From assembly GCA_037443565.1 (NCBI GenBank), contig JBBIOB010000003.1:1-64000 (forward strand): 64,000 nt of DNA, written 5' to 3'. Source of the stretch: Fervidifonticultor_A sp037443565. GTDB lineage: Bacteria; Sysuimicrobiota; Sysuimicrobiia; Sysuimicrobiales; Humicultoraceae. Numbering within the stretch: the stretch's first letter is position 1; the number at the start of each line of letters is the position of its first letter. The notes below the pieces were generated by a model. The model made no database searches. It saw only the letters and a program-made list of their open reading frames with translations, and was not told the origin of the DNA. Below are positions 44,046 through 52,106 of this stretch, piece after piece. The position numbers were made by a program, and so were the translations under genes.

Positions 44046-45584
44046 ATGCACCCACAGTTCGCCCTCGCTAACAGCACGCCTTCGCAGCGCACACGCGACA
44101 TCTACCTCCTCAGCCCCAGGCTCCTTCCCCCTGAGGTCATTGCCGTGGCCTTCGCCAAGACCTCTCGGAGCCCCCGACCTTTCAAGGAGATTGCCGCCGA
44201 GTTGACCGAGGGGGCCTCGAGCGAGTTCCACGAGCGGTGGGTGTTGGGCTACGGTCACGCGTCGGTGGCCGAACACGCGGTGCTGCACCTGGCCGTCGAG
44301 AACGCCTCGCGGCTGGCGATCGAGAGCCTGGAGAGCAACCGCCTGGCCTCGTACACCGAGAAGTCGACCCGCTACCAGATCTTTGACACCTACTACATGC
44401 CGCCGGCGGTGGCGGCCTCGCGGCATGCCGAGACGTACGCCGCGGCCTGCCGGCTGTTGTTCGAGACCTACCACGCGAGCCTGGAGCCGGTCCGCCGCGT
44501 GATCGAGGGCTGGTATCCGCGGCGCGACGATGAGAACGACCGCGCGTACGCCGCGCGGACCCGCTCGAAGTACGTGGATGTGTGTCGGTTCCTTCTGCCG
44601 TGCGCGACCGTGGCCAACGTCGGGATGACCGCGAACGCGCGCACCCTGGAGCACGCCATCTCGAAGATGCTGTCGCATCCCCTCGAGGAGGTCCGCGCCA
44701 TCGGCGCCGAGATCAAGCGCGTGGCGCAGACCGAGGTCCCCACGCTGCTCAAGTACGCCGACCGCAACACGTATCTTGTCGAGACGGCGTCGGCGCTCGA
44801 GGCCGAGGCGCGGGCGGTAACCCCGGAGGGTCCCGAGCCGACTCCCGTCGGCCCTGGCGCGGCAGTTCCGGCCGGTTCCCCGGGGGTGCGGCTGGTCCAC
44901 TACGATCGCGACGCCGAACTTCGCGTCGCGGCCGCGTGCCTCTACCGGTACGGGAGGATGGCCTACGCGCACGCCTGGGCGCGGGCTCAGGCGATGACCC
45001 CGGCCCAGCGCCTGGCCGTGATCGACCAGGCACTGAGCCGCCTCGACCGGCACGACGCGCCGCTGCGGGAGCTCGAGCACACAGCGTACACGTTCGACAT
45101 CGTCTGCGACCAGGGCGCCTACTTCGACCTCAAACGCCACCGGATGATGACACAGAGCCCGCAGGCCCCCACGGTCGACCTCGGCTACGCGGTGCCCCGC
45201 GCGGTCGACGAGGCAGGGTTTGGCCGGGCGTACCGCGAGGCCGTCGAGCGGGCCGCCGACGCGCAGCGGGCGCTGGCAGGCGACCTGCCGCACGAGGCCG
45301 CCTACCTGGTCACCAACGCCCACAACCGCCGCTTCCTGGCGACGATGAACCTGCGCGAGTTCTACAGCATGGTGCCGCTGCGGGCGCGCGAGGCCGGGCA
45401 CTTCTCGTACCGCTGGATCGCGCTGCAGGTCTACGAGGCGGTGCGCGCGGTGCATCCCGCGCTCGCGGCCTACGTGCGCTTCGGATATGAGCCGCCCTCG
45501 GCGGCGGACCTCGAGGCCCGATTCTTCGCGCACACGGCGCTGCGCCGATCCGCGGACGCGACGCCCACCGCCGCCAGCCCCTGA
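44046..45584 (+). CDS. internally duplicated ThyX-like protein
   Basis: A 512-residue protein made of two ThyX-like halves. N-half: 'GHASVAEHAVLHL' (ThyX HxSxxEH), then 'ESLESNRLASYTEKSTRY' (92-110), where ThyX has RHR followed by SxNExSxRY; here the tail is kept but RHR has become SNR. C-half: 'LEHTAYTFDIVCDQGAYFDLKRHRMMTQSPQ' with RHR kept at 364-366 but the SxNExSxRY part replaced. Each half then has the C-terminal ThyX core ('MTANARTLEHAISKML' and 'MNLREFYSMVPLRA'). ThyX makes dTMP with FAD; whether this long form does so is unknown. GGGGGAAGG precedes the ATG. Confidence 0.85.
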   Translation: MHPQFALANSTPSQRTRDIYLLSPRLLPPEVIAVAFAKTSRSPRPFKEIAAELTEGASSEFHERWVLGYGHASVAEHAVLHLAVENASRLAIESLESNRLASYTEKSTRYQIFDTYYMPPAVAASRHAETYAAACRLLFETYHASLEPVRRVIEGWYPRRDDENDRAYAARTRSKYVDVCRFLLPCATVANVGMTANARTLEHAISKMLSHPLEEVRAIGAEIKRVAQTEVPTLLKYADRNTYLVETASALEAEARAVTPEGPEPTPVGPGAAVPAGSPGVRLVHYDRDAELRVAAACLYRYGRMAYAHAWARAQAMTPAQRLAVIDQALSRLDRHDAPLRELEHTAYTFDIVCDQGAYFDLKRHRMMTQSPQAPTVDLGYAVPRAVDEAGFGRAYREAVERAADAQRALAGDLPHEAAYLVTNAHNRRFLATMNLREFYSMVPLRAREAGHFSYRWIALQVYEAVRAVHPALAAYVRFGYEPPSAADLEARFFAHTALRRSADATPTAASP

Positions 45585-45593
45585 CGGCGGGCC

Positions 45594-46238
45594 GTGGACG
45601 ACCCCGGCATCAGGGTCTTCCTCGCCGCCTGCATCCTGCTGATCGGCGCCTACTTCATCGGACTCCGCATCAATCGTCGGACCGGGCGCGCACTCGCCCG
45701 GTGGGTGCGCGACGGTCTGACCGTGACGGGCGGCGACGCCACGATCCGGTGGCTCGGCTCGTCGGGGTTTGTGATCGAGGTCGGTGAGCTCGCGCCCCCG
45801 ATTGCGCGCCTCACGGTGACCGCCCTCCTCCTCCCCCGCGAGGTCGGACTCCTATGGCTGTACTATCATCTGCGCGGCCGTCAGGACGCGCTTGTGATCC
45901 GTTGCCGACTGGCGCATCCGCCCGGGGCCGCGCTGGAGGTCCTCTCCCGTGCATCGGTGTTCACGCGAGGACACCTGGCCCGTCTTGAAGCCGAGCCTGG
46001 GTGGACCGTGCGCGCGCAGGACGGGTTTGCCGTCGCCACGCGGCCGGGCGCCGAGCACGTGGCCGAGCGGCTGTGGGAGCTGTTCAGGGACCTTCGCTCG
46101 GGCGTCTGGCAGGTGTCAGTGCGCGACAGCGCCCCCCACCTGCAGGTGGGCCTGCTCCCCCGGTCGCTGCGCGACGCCGCGTTCGTCTTCGACCGGGTGG
46201 CCGAGGCCGCGCGGCTGGTCAGCGCGGCGGGGCAATAG
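45594..46238 (+). CDS. hypothetical single-pass membrane protein
   Basis: A 214-residue protein not recognised. One N-terminal membrane helix ('VFLAACILLIGAYFIGL', residues 8-24) is followed by a soluble domain rich in beta strands and Arg ('ATIRWLGSSGFVIEVG', 'ALVIRCRLAHPPGAALEVLSR', 'GVWQVSVRDSAPHLQVGLLPRSL'). The GTG start is 9 bases after the ThyX-like stop, so it is probably in one transcript with it. It faces the ATPase cassette convergently. Confidence 0.6.
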   Translation: MDDPGIRVFLAACILLIGAYFIGLRINRRTGRALARWVRDGLTVTGGDATIRWLGSSGFVIEVGELAPPIARLTVTALLLPREVGLLWLYYHLRGRQDALVIRCRLAHPPGAALEVLSRASVFTRGHLARLEAEPGWTVRAQDGFAVATRPGAEHVAERLWELFRDLRSGVWQVSVRDSAPHLQVGLLPRSLRDAAFVFDRVAEAARLVSAAGQ

Positions 46239-46267
46239 CGTGGGACCGGCCCCAGCCACTGACCCCG

Positions 46268-46786
46268 TCACCTGACAAACGGGTCGGTGGGCCCCGCGGA
46301 TCCGTGGCACTCCAGGTGCCCGAGCGCCTCGAGCAGCACGCGTAGGTCGTCAACTGCCACATCACCCGACAGGTCGATGAGAATCGTCCGCTGCGTTCGA
46401 TCGCAGTAGTGCCGCACCCGCAGGGCAGAGATCAGCCGGCGCGACAGCCAGCCGCTGCGGCGGCGGCCGATCTGGAACTCCCCCGGATGACCGCCCACGG
46501 TGACGACCCCGGCTGCCGCCTGCTCCACGAACCCCGTCAGCGGCCTCCGCGGCGCGCTCGGCATGATGCGGATGACCAGGTCGGTGTGCACGCGACGGGA
46601 GGGGTCGAACACGACGTGCCGGGTCTCGCCGGCGGCCACCCACTGCCGTTCGTCCTCGCGAATCGTGGTCTGGACCTCAGGCGTCACCAGCGCCTTCGTG
46701 ATCCGCCAGGGCGCCGGCAGGTCGAGGCCCACGAACTCGATGGTGCCGACCACGATGTTGAAAGCCTCGAGCCGGGATCTGACCAG
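46268..46786 (-). CDS. hypothetical protein, last gene of the twin-ATPase cassette
   Basis: A protein of about 172 residues, not recognised. It looks soluble and beta-rich ('VVGTIEFVGLDLPAPWRITKALVTPEVQTTI' and 'HVVFDPSRRVHTDLVIRIMP' regions) with an Arg-rich middle ('GRRRSGWLSRRLISALRVRHYC') and an acidic C-terminal part. I place the start at a CTG (46786): GGAGGG lies 5 bases before it and the frame opens just after the upstream ATPase stop. A GTG at 46753 is the conservative alternative. It follows the ATPase gene by 15 bases. Confidence 0.55.
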   Translation of the reverse strand: MVRSRLEAFNIVVGTIEFVGLDLPAPWRITKALVTPEVQTTIREDERQWVAAGETRHVVFDPSRRVHTDLVIRIMPSAPRRPLTGFVEQAAAGVVTVGGHPGEFQIGRRRSGWLSRRLISALRVRHYCDRTQRTILIDLSGDVAVDDLRVLLEALGHLECHGSAGPTDPFVR

Positions 46787-46801
46787 GACCGCCCTCCGGC
46801 G

Positions 46802-47815
46802 TCAGACGAAGAGTAGCCGCGCCATGCGGTCGAGCATCGGCACTCCGCGAACCTCGGTCTCGAACAGGGGAATGACCGCGCGTACCATTCCGGGAAACAC
46901 CCGGGCGATCTCCTCGCGGTACGCTTCCTGCATAGTGATCCGGTTCATCACGAACTCGGACGTTGTTCCACCGAGCGCTTCCCGGTCGATGACCCCGTTG
47001 ACGATCACGCCGCCGACCGGAATCCCGAAGTCGTGGAACCAGTTGATGAACCGGCGGATCACCGCGATCGGCAGCGCCTCGGGCAGGGTGACGAAGAAGA
47101 ACGCCGTGAGCGCCTCGTCGGTCAGCAGCTGCTTGGCCTGTCCGATGCGATCGCGGAACTTCAGGAGATAGTCGAGCAGGGGGTCCTTCTCCTCCTTCTT
47201 ACTGTAGGAGAGGATCTTGCGGAGCGAGCGCGCCTCCTCGCGGCTCGCCACCATCTTCTGCACCCACATCGCGTAGACCGCCGACATGCCCAGCAGCCGC
47301 CGCGCGTTGGCCGTGGGCGCGGTGTCGAAGACGTAGACGTCGTACTCGTCCTTGAAGATGACGTCGATCATGCTCTCGAACATCGCCGATTCTTCGAACG
47401 CGGGGTTCATGGTGGCCGACTCGACGAAGGCGTCGGCCTTGGTCCGGATCTCGGCGTACTTCAGGAACCAGTCGATCTTCTCGCGGATCTCCTTTTTCGA
47501 GCGCTCGATGGTGTCTTTGGTGTCGATCTCGTGCGCCCACAGCGCCTCAGCGCCGGCGACCGGGGTGGCGCGGCCGAACACGTCCTGGTCGAGCAGTCCG
47601 GAGAGGCTGTGGACCGGGTTCGTCGAGACCAGCAGGACGCGGCGCCCGCGCTTGGCCATACCCAGCGCCACCGCGCCGGCCATCACCGTCTTCCCCACGC
47701 CGCCCTTGCCGCCGAGGAACAGGTACTTGAGCGTGGGCCGGTGGTCCACCACGTGCCGGATCGGTTCCGCCACCAGCTCCGTCCAGACCGTCGGGGTCGC
47801 GAGTTGCTGCACCAT
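46802..47815 (-). CDS. ArsA/Get3-family ATPase A, with Asn at the switch I catalytic position
   Basis: A 337-residue P-loop ATPase of the deviant Walker A group: 'LGGKGGVGKT' (34-43). Switch I, which in Get3 and ArsA reads STDPAHSLSD, is 'STNPVHSLSG' here, with Asn66 (codon AAC) in place of the Asp that positions the attacking water in Get3. Switch II is 'FDTAPTANARR' (D164), where the usual form is DTAPTGHTLR. So ATP binding is expected but hydrolysis is doubtful. No arsenite-binding Cys pattern is apparent, and it is a single half, not the tandem ArsA. GGAGG precedes ATG 47815; the previous gene ends 1 base upstream. Confidence 0.88.
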   Translation of the reverse strand: MVQQLATPTVWTELVAEPIRHVVDHRPTLKYLFLGGKGGVGKTVMAGAVALGMAKRGRRVLLVSTNPVHSLSGLLDQDVFGRATPVAGAEALWAHEIDTKDTIERSKKEIREKIDWFLKYAEIRTKADAFVESATMNPAFEESAMFESMIDVIFKDEYDVYVFDTAPTANARRLLGMSAVYAMWVQKMVASREEARSLRKILSYSKKEEKDPLLDYLLKFRDRIGQAKQLLTDEALTAFFFVTLPEALPIAVIRRFINWFHDFGIPVGGVIVNGVIDREALGGTTSEFVMNRITMQEAYREEIARVFPGMVRAVIPLFETEVRGVPMLDRMARLLFV

Positions 47816-47816
47816 G

Positions 47817-48824
47817 TCAGTCGCCTCCAAACAGCGCGGCCGCCATGCGCTCGATCATGGGCAGGCCGGTGACGTCGCGCTCGAACTCGGGGACGTACCC
47901 GAGGACCTGGTCGCCGAAGAGCGTCCGGATCTTGTCCATGTACCCCCGCTGCATCTGGAGTCGGTGCCGCAGGTATTCGGGAATGGCCTGCGTGGCCAGC
48001 TCTTCGGGCAGTACCCGGTTGACCACGTAGCCGCTGAGCGGCACCTGGAACTTGGCGAAGAGCTGCGCGGCCTTCTGCGTGTCGAGCAGCACCATCTCCT
48101 CGGGGATGATCACGAAGAAGAACGCGGTGCGGGCCTTGTCGGTCAGGATGCGGCTGCTCGTGGTGATCCGGTGCCTGATGTACTGCAGTTCACGGAGGAT
48201 CTGGTCCTCCGCGAGCTCGTCTCCCTTCAGCCGCGCAGCCATCTCGGAGTACTGCTGCATCTCCTCGCGCAGGCCGGTGATGCGCTCGATCCACTCGTCG
48301 TAGACGCTGGCCATGCTCAGGTAGTAGAGGGCATGGCCGAGGGGTACCAGGTCGTAGATGAAGTAGTCGTAGTCGCCGGCCACCACGATGTCCACGACCT
48401 GGTCGAAGATCGCGCTCTCCTCCATCGCCGGCTCGGCCGAGGCCGCGGCGATGTAGTGCTCGATCTCGTCGGGCACCCGGTCGAAGCCGTACATGTCGAG
48501 GATCTTCTTGCGGATCTCGTCCTGGTACGACTTGATGTGCCGGTCGGCGTCGATCTCCTGGGCGAAGAGCCCGGGCATGATCTCGACGGCGCCCTTGCCG
48601 AAGATGTCGCGCTGGAAGATGTCGGACAGCGACGCCTGGGGATCGACCGAGAAGACCAGCACCTTCCGTCCCTGCCGGGCCAGCCAGTACGCCGCGGCCG
48701 CCGAGAAGGTGGTCTTGCCGAGCCCGCCCTTGCCTCCGAACATGATGTACCGCCGCTCCGGGTTTTCCCGGAACAGCCGGGCCAGCGATGTCGTGCCCGC
48801 GAGTGCCGCCTCAGGAGATCGCAT
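47817..48824 (-). CDS. ArsA/Get3-family ATPase B, with canonical switch I Asp
   Basis: A 335-residue ATPase paralogous to the downstream one. P-loop 'FGGKGGLGKTT' (29-39), switch I 'SVDPQASLSDIF' with Asp61 present, and a switch II that reads 'YDLVPLGHALYYL' (D158), keeping the GH of DTAPTGHTLR but not the Thr residues. The two paralogues therefore each keep different parts of the canonical catalytic set, which suggests a heterodimer. The 5' end overlaps the small 91-residue gene by 14 bases. Targeting of tail-anchored or other client proteins, or a redox role, are possible; arsenic genes are absent. Confidence 0.88.
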   Translation of the reverse strand: MRSPEAALAGTTSLARLFRENPERRYIMFGGKGGLGKTTFSAAAAYWLARQGRKVLVFSVDPQASLSDIFQRDIFGKGAVEIMPGLFAQEIDADRHIKSYQDEIRKKILDMYGFDRVPDEIEHYIAAASAEPAMEESAIFDQVVDIVVAGDYDYFIYDLVPLGHALYYLSMASVYDEWIERITGLREEMQQYSEMAARLKGDELAEDQILRELQYIRHRITTSSRILTDKARTAFFFVIIPEEMVLLDTQKAAQLFAKFQVPLSGYVVNRVLPEELATQAIPEYLRHRLQMQRGYMDKIRTLFGDQVLGYVPEFERDVTGLPMIERMAAALFGGD

Positions 48825-49086
48825 CGGTCAGGTCCCTTTCCCGAAGCATGCTCCGTTTCCACGTCGAGATCTGCGGGACGACGTAGGGGAGCAGCCGGAG
48901 CGAGTAGTACGGCGGGAGGATCGGCACCCCGAGCAGGTCGCCCATGGTGATGAGGATGAACAGGTGCTCCATGCTGCCGCGGGTCTTGAGCGCGTGCCGC
49001 GTCATCTCGTGCGCGGCCATGCCGTACACGTAGTCCTTCAGATTGCGCCGGAAGCTGGAGAGGAATCCCGGCTTCTTCTCGGCCAT
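48811..49086 (-). CDS. small conserved-looking basic helical protein of the ATPase cassette
   Basis: A 91-residue protein not assigned to a family: 'MAEKKPGFLSSFRRNLKDYVYGMAAHE' N-terminus, an amphipathic middle ('HLFILITMGDLLGVPILPPYYSLRLLPYVVPQI') that could touch the membrane, and a charged tail. AGGAGGTG precedes the ATG. It overlaps the ATPase B start by 14 bases and its own ATG overlaps the upstream TGA, which ties its synthesis to both neighbours. A partner or adaptor of the ATPases is the simplest reading. Confidence 0.65.
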   Translation of the reverse strand: MAEKKPGFLSSFRRNLKDYVYGMAAHEMTRHALKTRGSMEHLFILITMGDLLGVPILPPYYSLRLLPYVVPQISTWKRSMLRERDLTDAIS

Positions 49087-49511
49087 CACGCACCTCCTAC
49101 GGGCACGCGCCCGGCGATCTCTGGCACCTGCGGGCACGGCGATGCCGGCCCGAGCCGGTCCTGCAGCACCCTGTCCAGGCGCTCGGGGTCGCCGCCGACC
49201 GCGACCCGCTCTCCATCGAGGATGTAGATAGGATACGTGCGGGCGCGGTGCCGGAGCGTCAGCCAGAACCCCTCGACGGTGTGCGCGTCGATCAGGCGCA
49301 CCCGCAGTCGACCGGCGTACCCGCCCGCCGTGGCCCGCAGCCAGTCGGACAGCCGGGCGTAGGCGGCCTTGTCGTCGTCGGGATACTCGTTGATCTGCTG
49401 CGTGTGCACGGGCCCTCCGATGCCTGCGGCCTCGAACGCCACCTCGCAGTGCGCACAGTGATAGAAATCGGTAGGGACCAGGGCTACGACCTCCAGCGTA
49501 CTCCTCGTCAT
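49086..49511 (-). CDS. thioredoxin-fold-like protein with CxxC
   Basis: A 141-residue protein with a thioredoxin-like layout: strand 'LEVVALVPTDFYHCAHCEVAF' carrying Cys19-x-x-Cys22 after a Tyr-His pair, a helical region ('YARLSDWLRATAGGY') and 'YPIYILDGERVAVGGDPERLDRVL', where the cis-Pro-like 'YPIYILDG' segment is typical of redoxins. It resembles the next upstream protein across the C-terminal half ('LRHRARTYPIYILDGERV' against 'LRHRVRQYPAFIVDGRERV'). Translationally coupled to both flanking genes. Redox partner or client maturation for the ATPases is an inference. Confidence 0.7.
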   Translation of the reverse strand: MTRSTLEVVALVPTDFYHCAHCEVAFEAAGIGGPVHTQQINEYPDDDKAAYARLSDWLRATAGGYAGRLRVRLIDAHTVEGFWLTLRHRARTYPIYILDGERVAVGGDPERLDRVLQDRLGPASPCPQVPEIAGRVPVGGA

Positions 49512-50020
49512 GACCGTCCTCCCTCCCCCCGATCAGGAGTGCGGTGTCGTGCGATCCAGTGCTCCACGCACGCGGTCAGGATCTGTTCATCCCATCCCGT
49601 CACCCGCTCGCGGCCGTCCACGATGAACGCGGGATACTGCCGGACGCGATGGCGCAGCGACGCCGTAAACCACCGAGGCGAGGCCGGCGCCAGCACCCGG
49701 ATCGTCACCGCCTCGCCGAAGCGCTCGTGCAACGCGTTGAGCAGGCCCCACAGGCGCCGGTACTCCTCGCGCATGGGAGCCGGATACCCCTCCACCTCGC
49801 GACGGTGAATGGCGCGGCCCACGCCCGTCAGGTCGAGGACCGATCCCTCACGCGCCAGCGCCAACCCTGATGCCATGAGCACCGGCGCCAGCACCTCGAC
49901 CGTCACCGGCGGGTACCGCGGCGGGGGCGGCTCCGGAATCTCGGTCGGCGCGCCCCCTGAAATCGCCGGCCGCGCCACGGAGCGCCCTCTCCTGCCGGAA
50001 TGCCTGGGCAGCATGAACAT
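49508..50020 (-). CDS. thioredoxin-fold-like paralogue without CxxC
   Basis: A 170-residue protein paralogous to the following gene. It has the same 'FTASLRHRVRQYPAFIVDGRERVTGWDEQILTACVEHWI' C-terminal pattern, but the CxxC segment is replaced by 'VLMASGLALAREG', and the N-terminus is a Pro-rich extension ('EIPEPPPPRYPPV'). It probably has a structural or binding role rather than a redox one. It begins 18 bases after a strong hairpin that closes the cstA unit, so it is the first gene of the cassette. Start could be 50020 or 50014; I see no ribosome site, which would fit leaderless initiation. Confidence 0.6.
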   Translation of the reverse strand: MFMLPRHSGRRGRSVARPAISGGAPTEIPEPPPPRYPPVTVEVLAPVLMASGLALAREGSVLDLTGVGRAIHRREVEGYPAPMREEYRRLWGLLNALHERFGEAVTIRVLAPASPRWFTASLRHRVRQYPAFIVDGRERVTGWDEQILTACVEHWIARHRTPDRGEGGRS

Positions 50021-50037
50021 CAATCCGTAATCCGTGC

Positions 50038-50076
50038 GGTGGGAGGCGCCGGGCGGTGTTCCCGGCGCCTCCCACC
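50038..50076 (-). terminator. 16-bp GC hairpin after cstA
   Basis: GGTGGGAGGCGCCGGG and its perfect complement CCCGGCGCCTCCCACC flank a 7-base loop (50054-50060). It lies between the cstA stop (50086) and the next gene start (50020). There is no T tract after it, so it may act with a factor or protect the 3' end. Confidence 0.65.
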
Positions 50077-50085
50077 ACCACAACA

Positions 50086-51864
50086 CTACGAGTGGGCCGG
50101 GGCAGGACGGAACTCCGCCCGCGCCTTCTGGAACGCGCGCAGTCCGTCGACGGCCAGCAGCACCGCCAGGATCACCAGCGCAAAGGCAATGACCCCTGCG
50201 ATGAGATTGCCGAAGACGAAGGCCGGTGCCAGGCCGGGCGTGAACGCGGCCCGAAGGCTGACCCATCCGGTGAAGAGCAGCGCGGCTACCGTGGTCACGT
50301 ACATGAACACGGCAGGATAGGCCACCCACCGGTAGGCCTTCCCCTGGTTGATCAGCCAGATCGACACGAGCATCAGGGCCAATCCGGCGAAGAGCTGGTT
50401 CGACCCGCCGAACAGGATCCAGATGCGGCCCCAGAAGCCGGTCCACAGGATCAACAGGGTGAACACGATGCCGACGACCGACCCGAAGTGCGGGTTGCGA
50501 AACGCCGGCACGCGGTCGCCGACGAGTTCGGCGCTGGCGACCCGCATGAACCGCAGGACGAGCTGCATGACCGTCAGCGCCATGATGCACAGGAAGATCG
50601 ACCCGTACGCGGCGCCGAACTCCATGGAGACGCCGAGCACATTGAGGAACTTGGCCATGCCGCCCGCGAAGACCGCGCCGGGCGCCCGCAGCAGGACCTC
50701 ACGGTAGCCGGCAAAGCTGCCGAAGCCGAGCACCGCGGTGGAGAGCGCAAGAACTGCGAGCACGGTCTCGGTGAACATGGCTCCCGCGGTGACCGGCAGG
50801 GTGTCGGTCTCCTTCTCAAGTTGCCGCGAGGTACCCGATGTCGTGACCAGGCTGTGCCAGCCGGAGATCGCGCCGCAGGCGATCGTCACGAAGATGATCG
50901 GCCACAGCGGCGTGGGAATCCCGGGCGCGATGACGCCCACCGCGTAGAACCCGACGAAGGCGGGGAAGTCCCCAAACCCCGGCCGCGAGATCATGATGCC
51001 GAGGATGGCAGCGGCCATGCCGGCGAAGACCAGCCAGAACGAGACGTAGTTGACCGGCTGCGCGAACCGCCAGATGGGGAGCACCGAGCCGAAGTAGCAG
51101 AACACCAGGGCCAGGATGCCCCAGATGAAGACCGCCCAGGTCATCGGGCCGTAGGGAGTCATGTAGAGAACGTTCTTGACCTCGCGGCCGCCGATCATCA
51201 TGGTGGAACCGGCGAGGCCGTTGAACCACTCCGCGAGGCGGCTGAGGGCTGCGGTCTGGCCCAGGTAGATGCCGATGAAGGCGATCGCCACGGTCACCAC
51301 GGTGGTCGTGACCAGGTCACGCCGCATCTTGTACGTCATGTGCCCGGCCAGCACGCCGGCGAGCGCGGCGATGATGAACCCGATGGGGACCTTGGGGTTC
51401 GCCAGCAGCCCGGCGACGATCGCCCCAAACGCCCCCATGATGAGCAGCAGGTAGAAATAGAGGAAGGACAGAAGGATGCCGCGCGCCCGCGGGGAGACAA
51501 GTTTGTAGCTCAGGCCGCCCATGGTGAGGCCTTCACTGCGCATGGCCATCATGGACGAGGCATAGTCCTGGACCCACCCGACGAAGAGGACGCCCAGGAT
51601 CAGCCAGAGGAGCGCCGGTAGCCATCCCCATTGAGCGGCCACGATCGGTCCGACAATCGGCCCCAGGGCCGCGATGGACTTGAACTGGTAGCCGAACAAC
51701 ACGCTGCCCGAGGCGGGCACGAAATCGACGCCGTCCTGGTAGAGCTTCGCCGGCGTCGCACGGCTGGCGTCCGGCTTCATGACGTCACGATCCACGCGTG
51801 CCGCGTACAGCCGGTAGGCCAGCCAGACGATGATGACGGTCACGATCAACATCCATGCCCCCAT
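50086..51864 (-). CDS. cstA: CstA-family peptide/pyruvate transporter
   Basis: A 592-residue carbon starvation protein with some 14-16 membrane helices. Seen: 'DFVPASGSVLFGYQFKSIAALGPIVGPIVAAQWGWLPALLWLILGVLFVGWVQDYASSMMAMR', 'GAISGWHSLVTTSGTSRQLEKETD', 'TAGAMFTETVLAVLAL' and 'FGGSNQLFAGLALMLVSIWL', the strongest family signatures. Relatives import peptides or pyruvate when carbon is short. It is not joined to a BtsSR-like sensor here. Confidence 0.93.
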   Translation of the reverse strand: MGAWMLIVTVIIVWLAYRLYAARVDRDVMKPDASRATPAKLYQDGVDFVPASGSVLFGYQFKSIAALGPIVGPIVAAQWGWLPALLWLILGVLFVGWVQDYASSMMAMRSEGLTMGGLSYKLVSPRARGILLSFLYFYLLLIMGAFGAIVAGLLANPKVPIGFIIAALAGVLAGHMTYKMRRDLVTTTVVTVAIAFIGIYLGQTAALSRLAEWFNGLAGSTMMIGGREVKNVLYMTPYGPMTWAVFIWGILALVFCYFGSVLPIWRFAQPVNYVSFWLVFAGMAAAILGIMISRPGFGDFPAFVGFYAVGVIAPGIPTPLWPIIFVTIACGAISGWHSLVTTSGTSRQLEKETDTLPVTAGAMFTETVLAVLALSTAVLGFGSFAGYREVLLRAPGAVFAGGMAKFLNVLGVSMEFGAAYGSIFLCIMALTVMQLVLRFMRVASAELVGDRVPAFRNPHFGSVVGIVFTLLILWTGFWGRIWILFGGSNQLFAGLALMLVSIWLINQGKAYRWVAYPAVFMYVTTVAALLFTGWVSLRAAFTPGLAPAFVFGNLIAGVIAFALVILAVLLAVDGLRAFQKARAEFRPAPAHS

Positions 51865-52106
51865 GTCATCGCCTCCCTGACGCGACAGAGTGCGTGTCGT
51901 GCGCGCTCACAACGGAGTTGTCGGTCTCTCACCCCCTCGGTCCGGGACATTCACTGCGACCCCACGCGAACGGTGGTTGTGGGTTCCTGCAATTTCCGCA
52001 GTGGTCGGCCGTCCCGTCAATCTGCTGCAGCATCCTTCGCCGACCGGCGGGATGGTTCCCCCTTGGGCGGGCCCGCGTCGCCTCCGGCGGGTACGCGGCG
52101 CAAACG

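Noticed and set aside
46802..48824. Arsenite efflux (ars) operon
   Set aside because: The ATPases are ArsA-like, but there is no arsB, arsC or arsR, no obvious arsenite Cys triad, and neighbours are redoxin-like.
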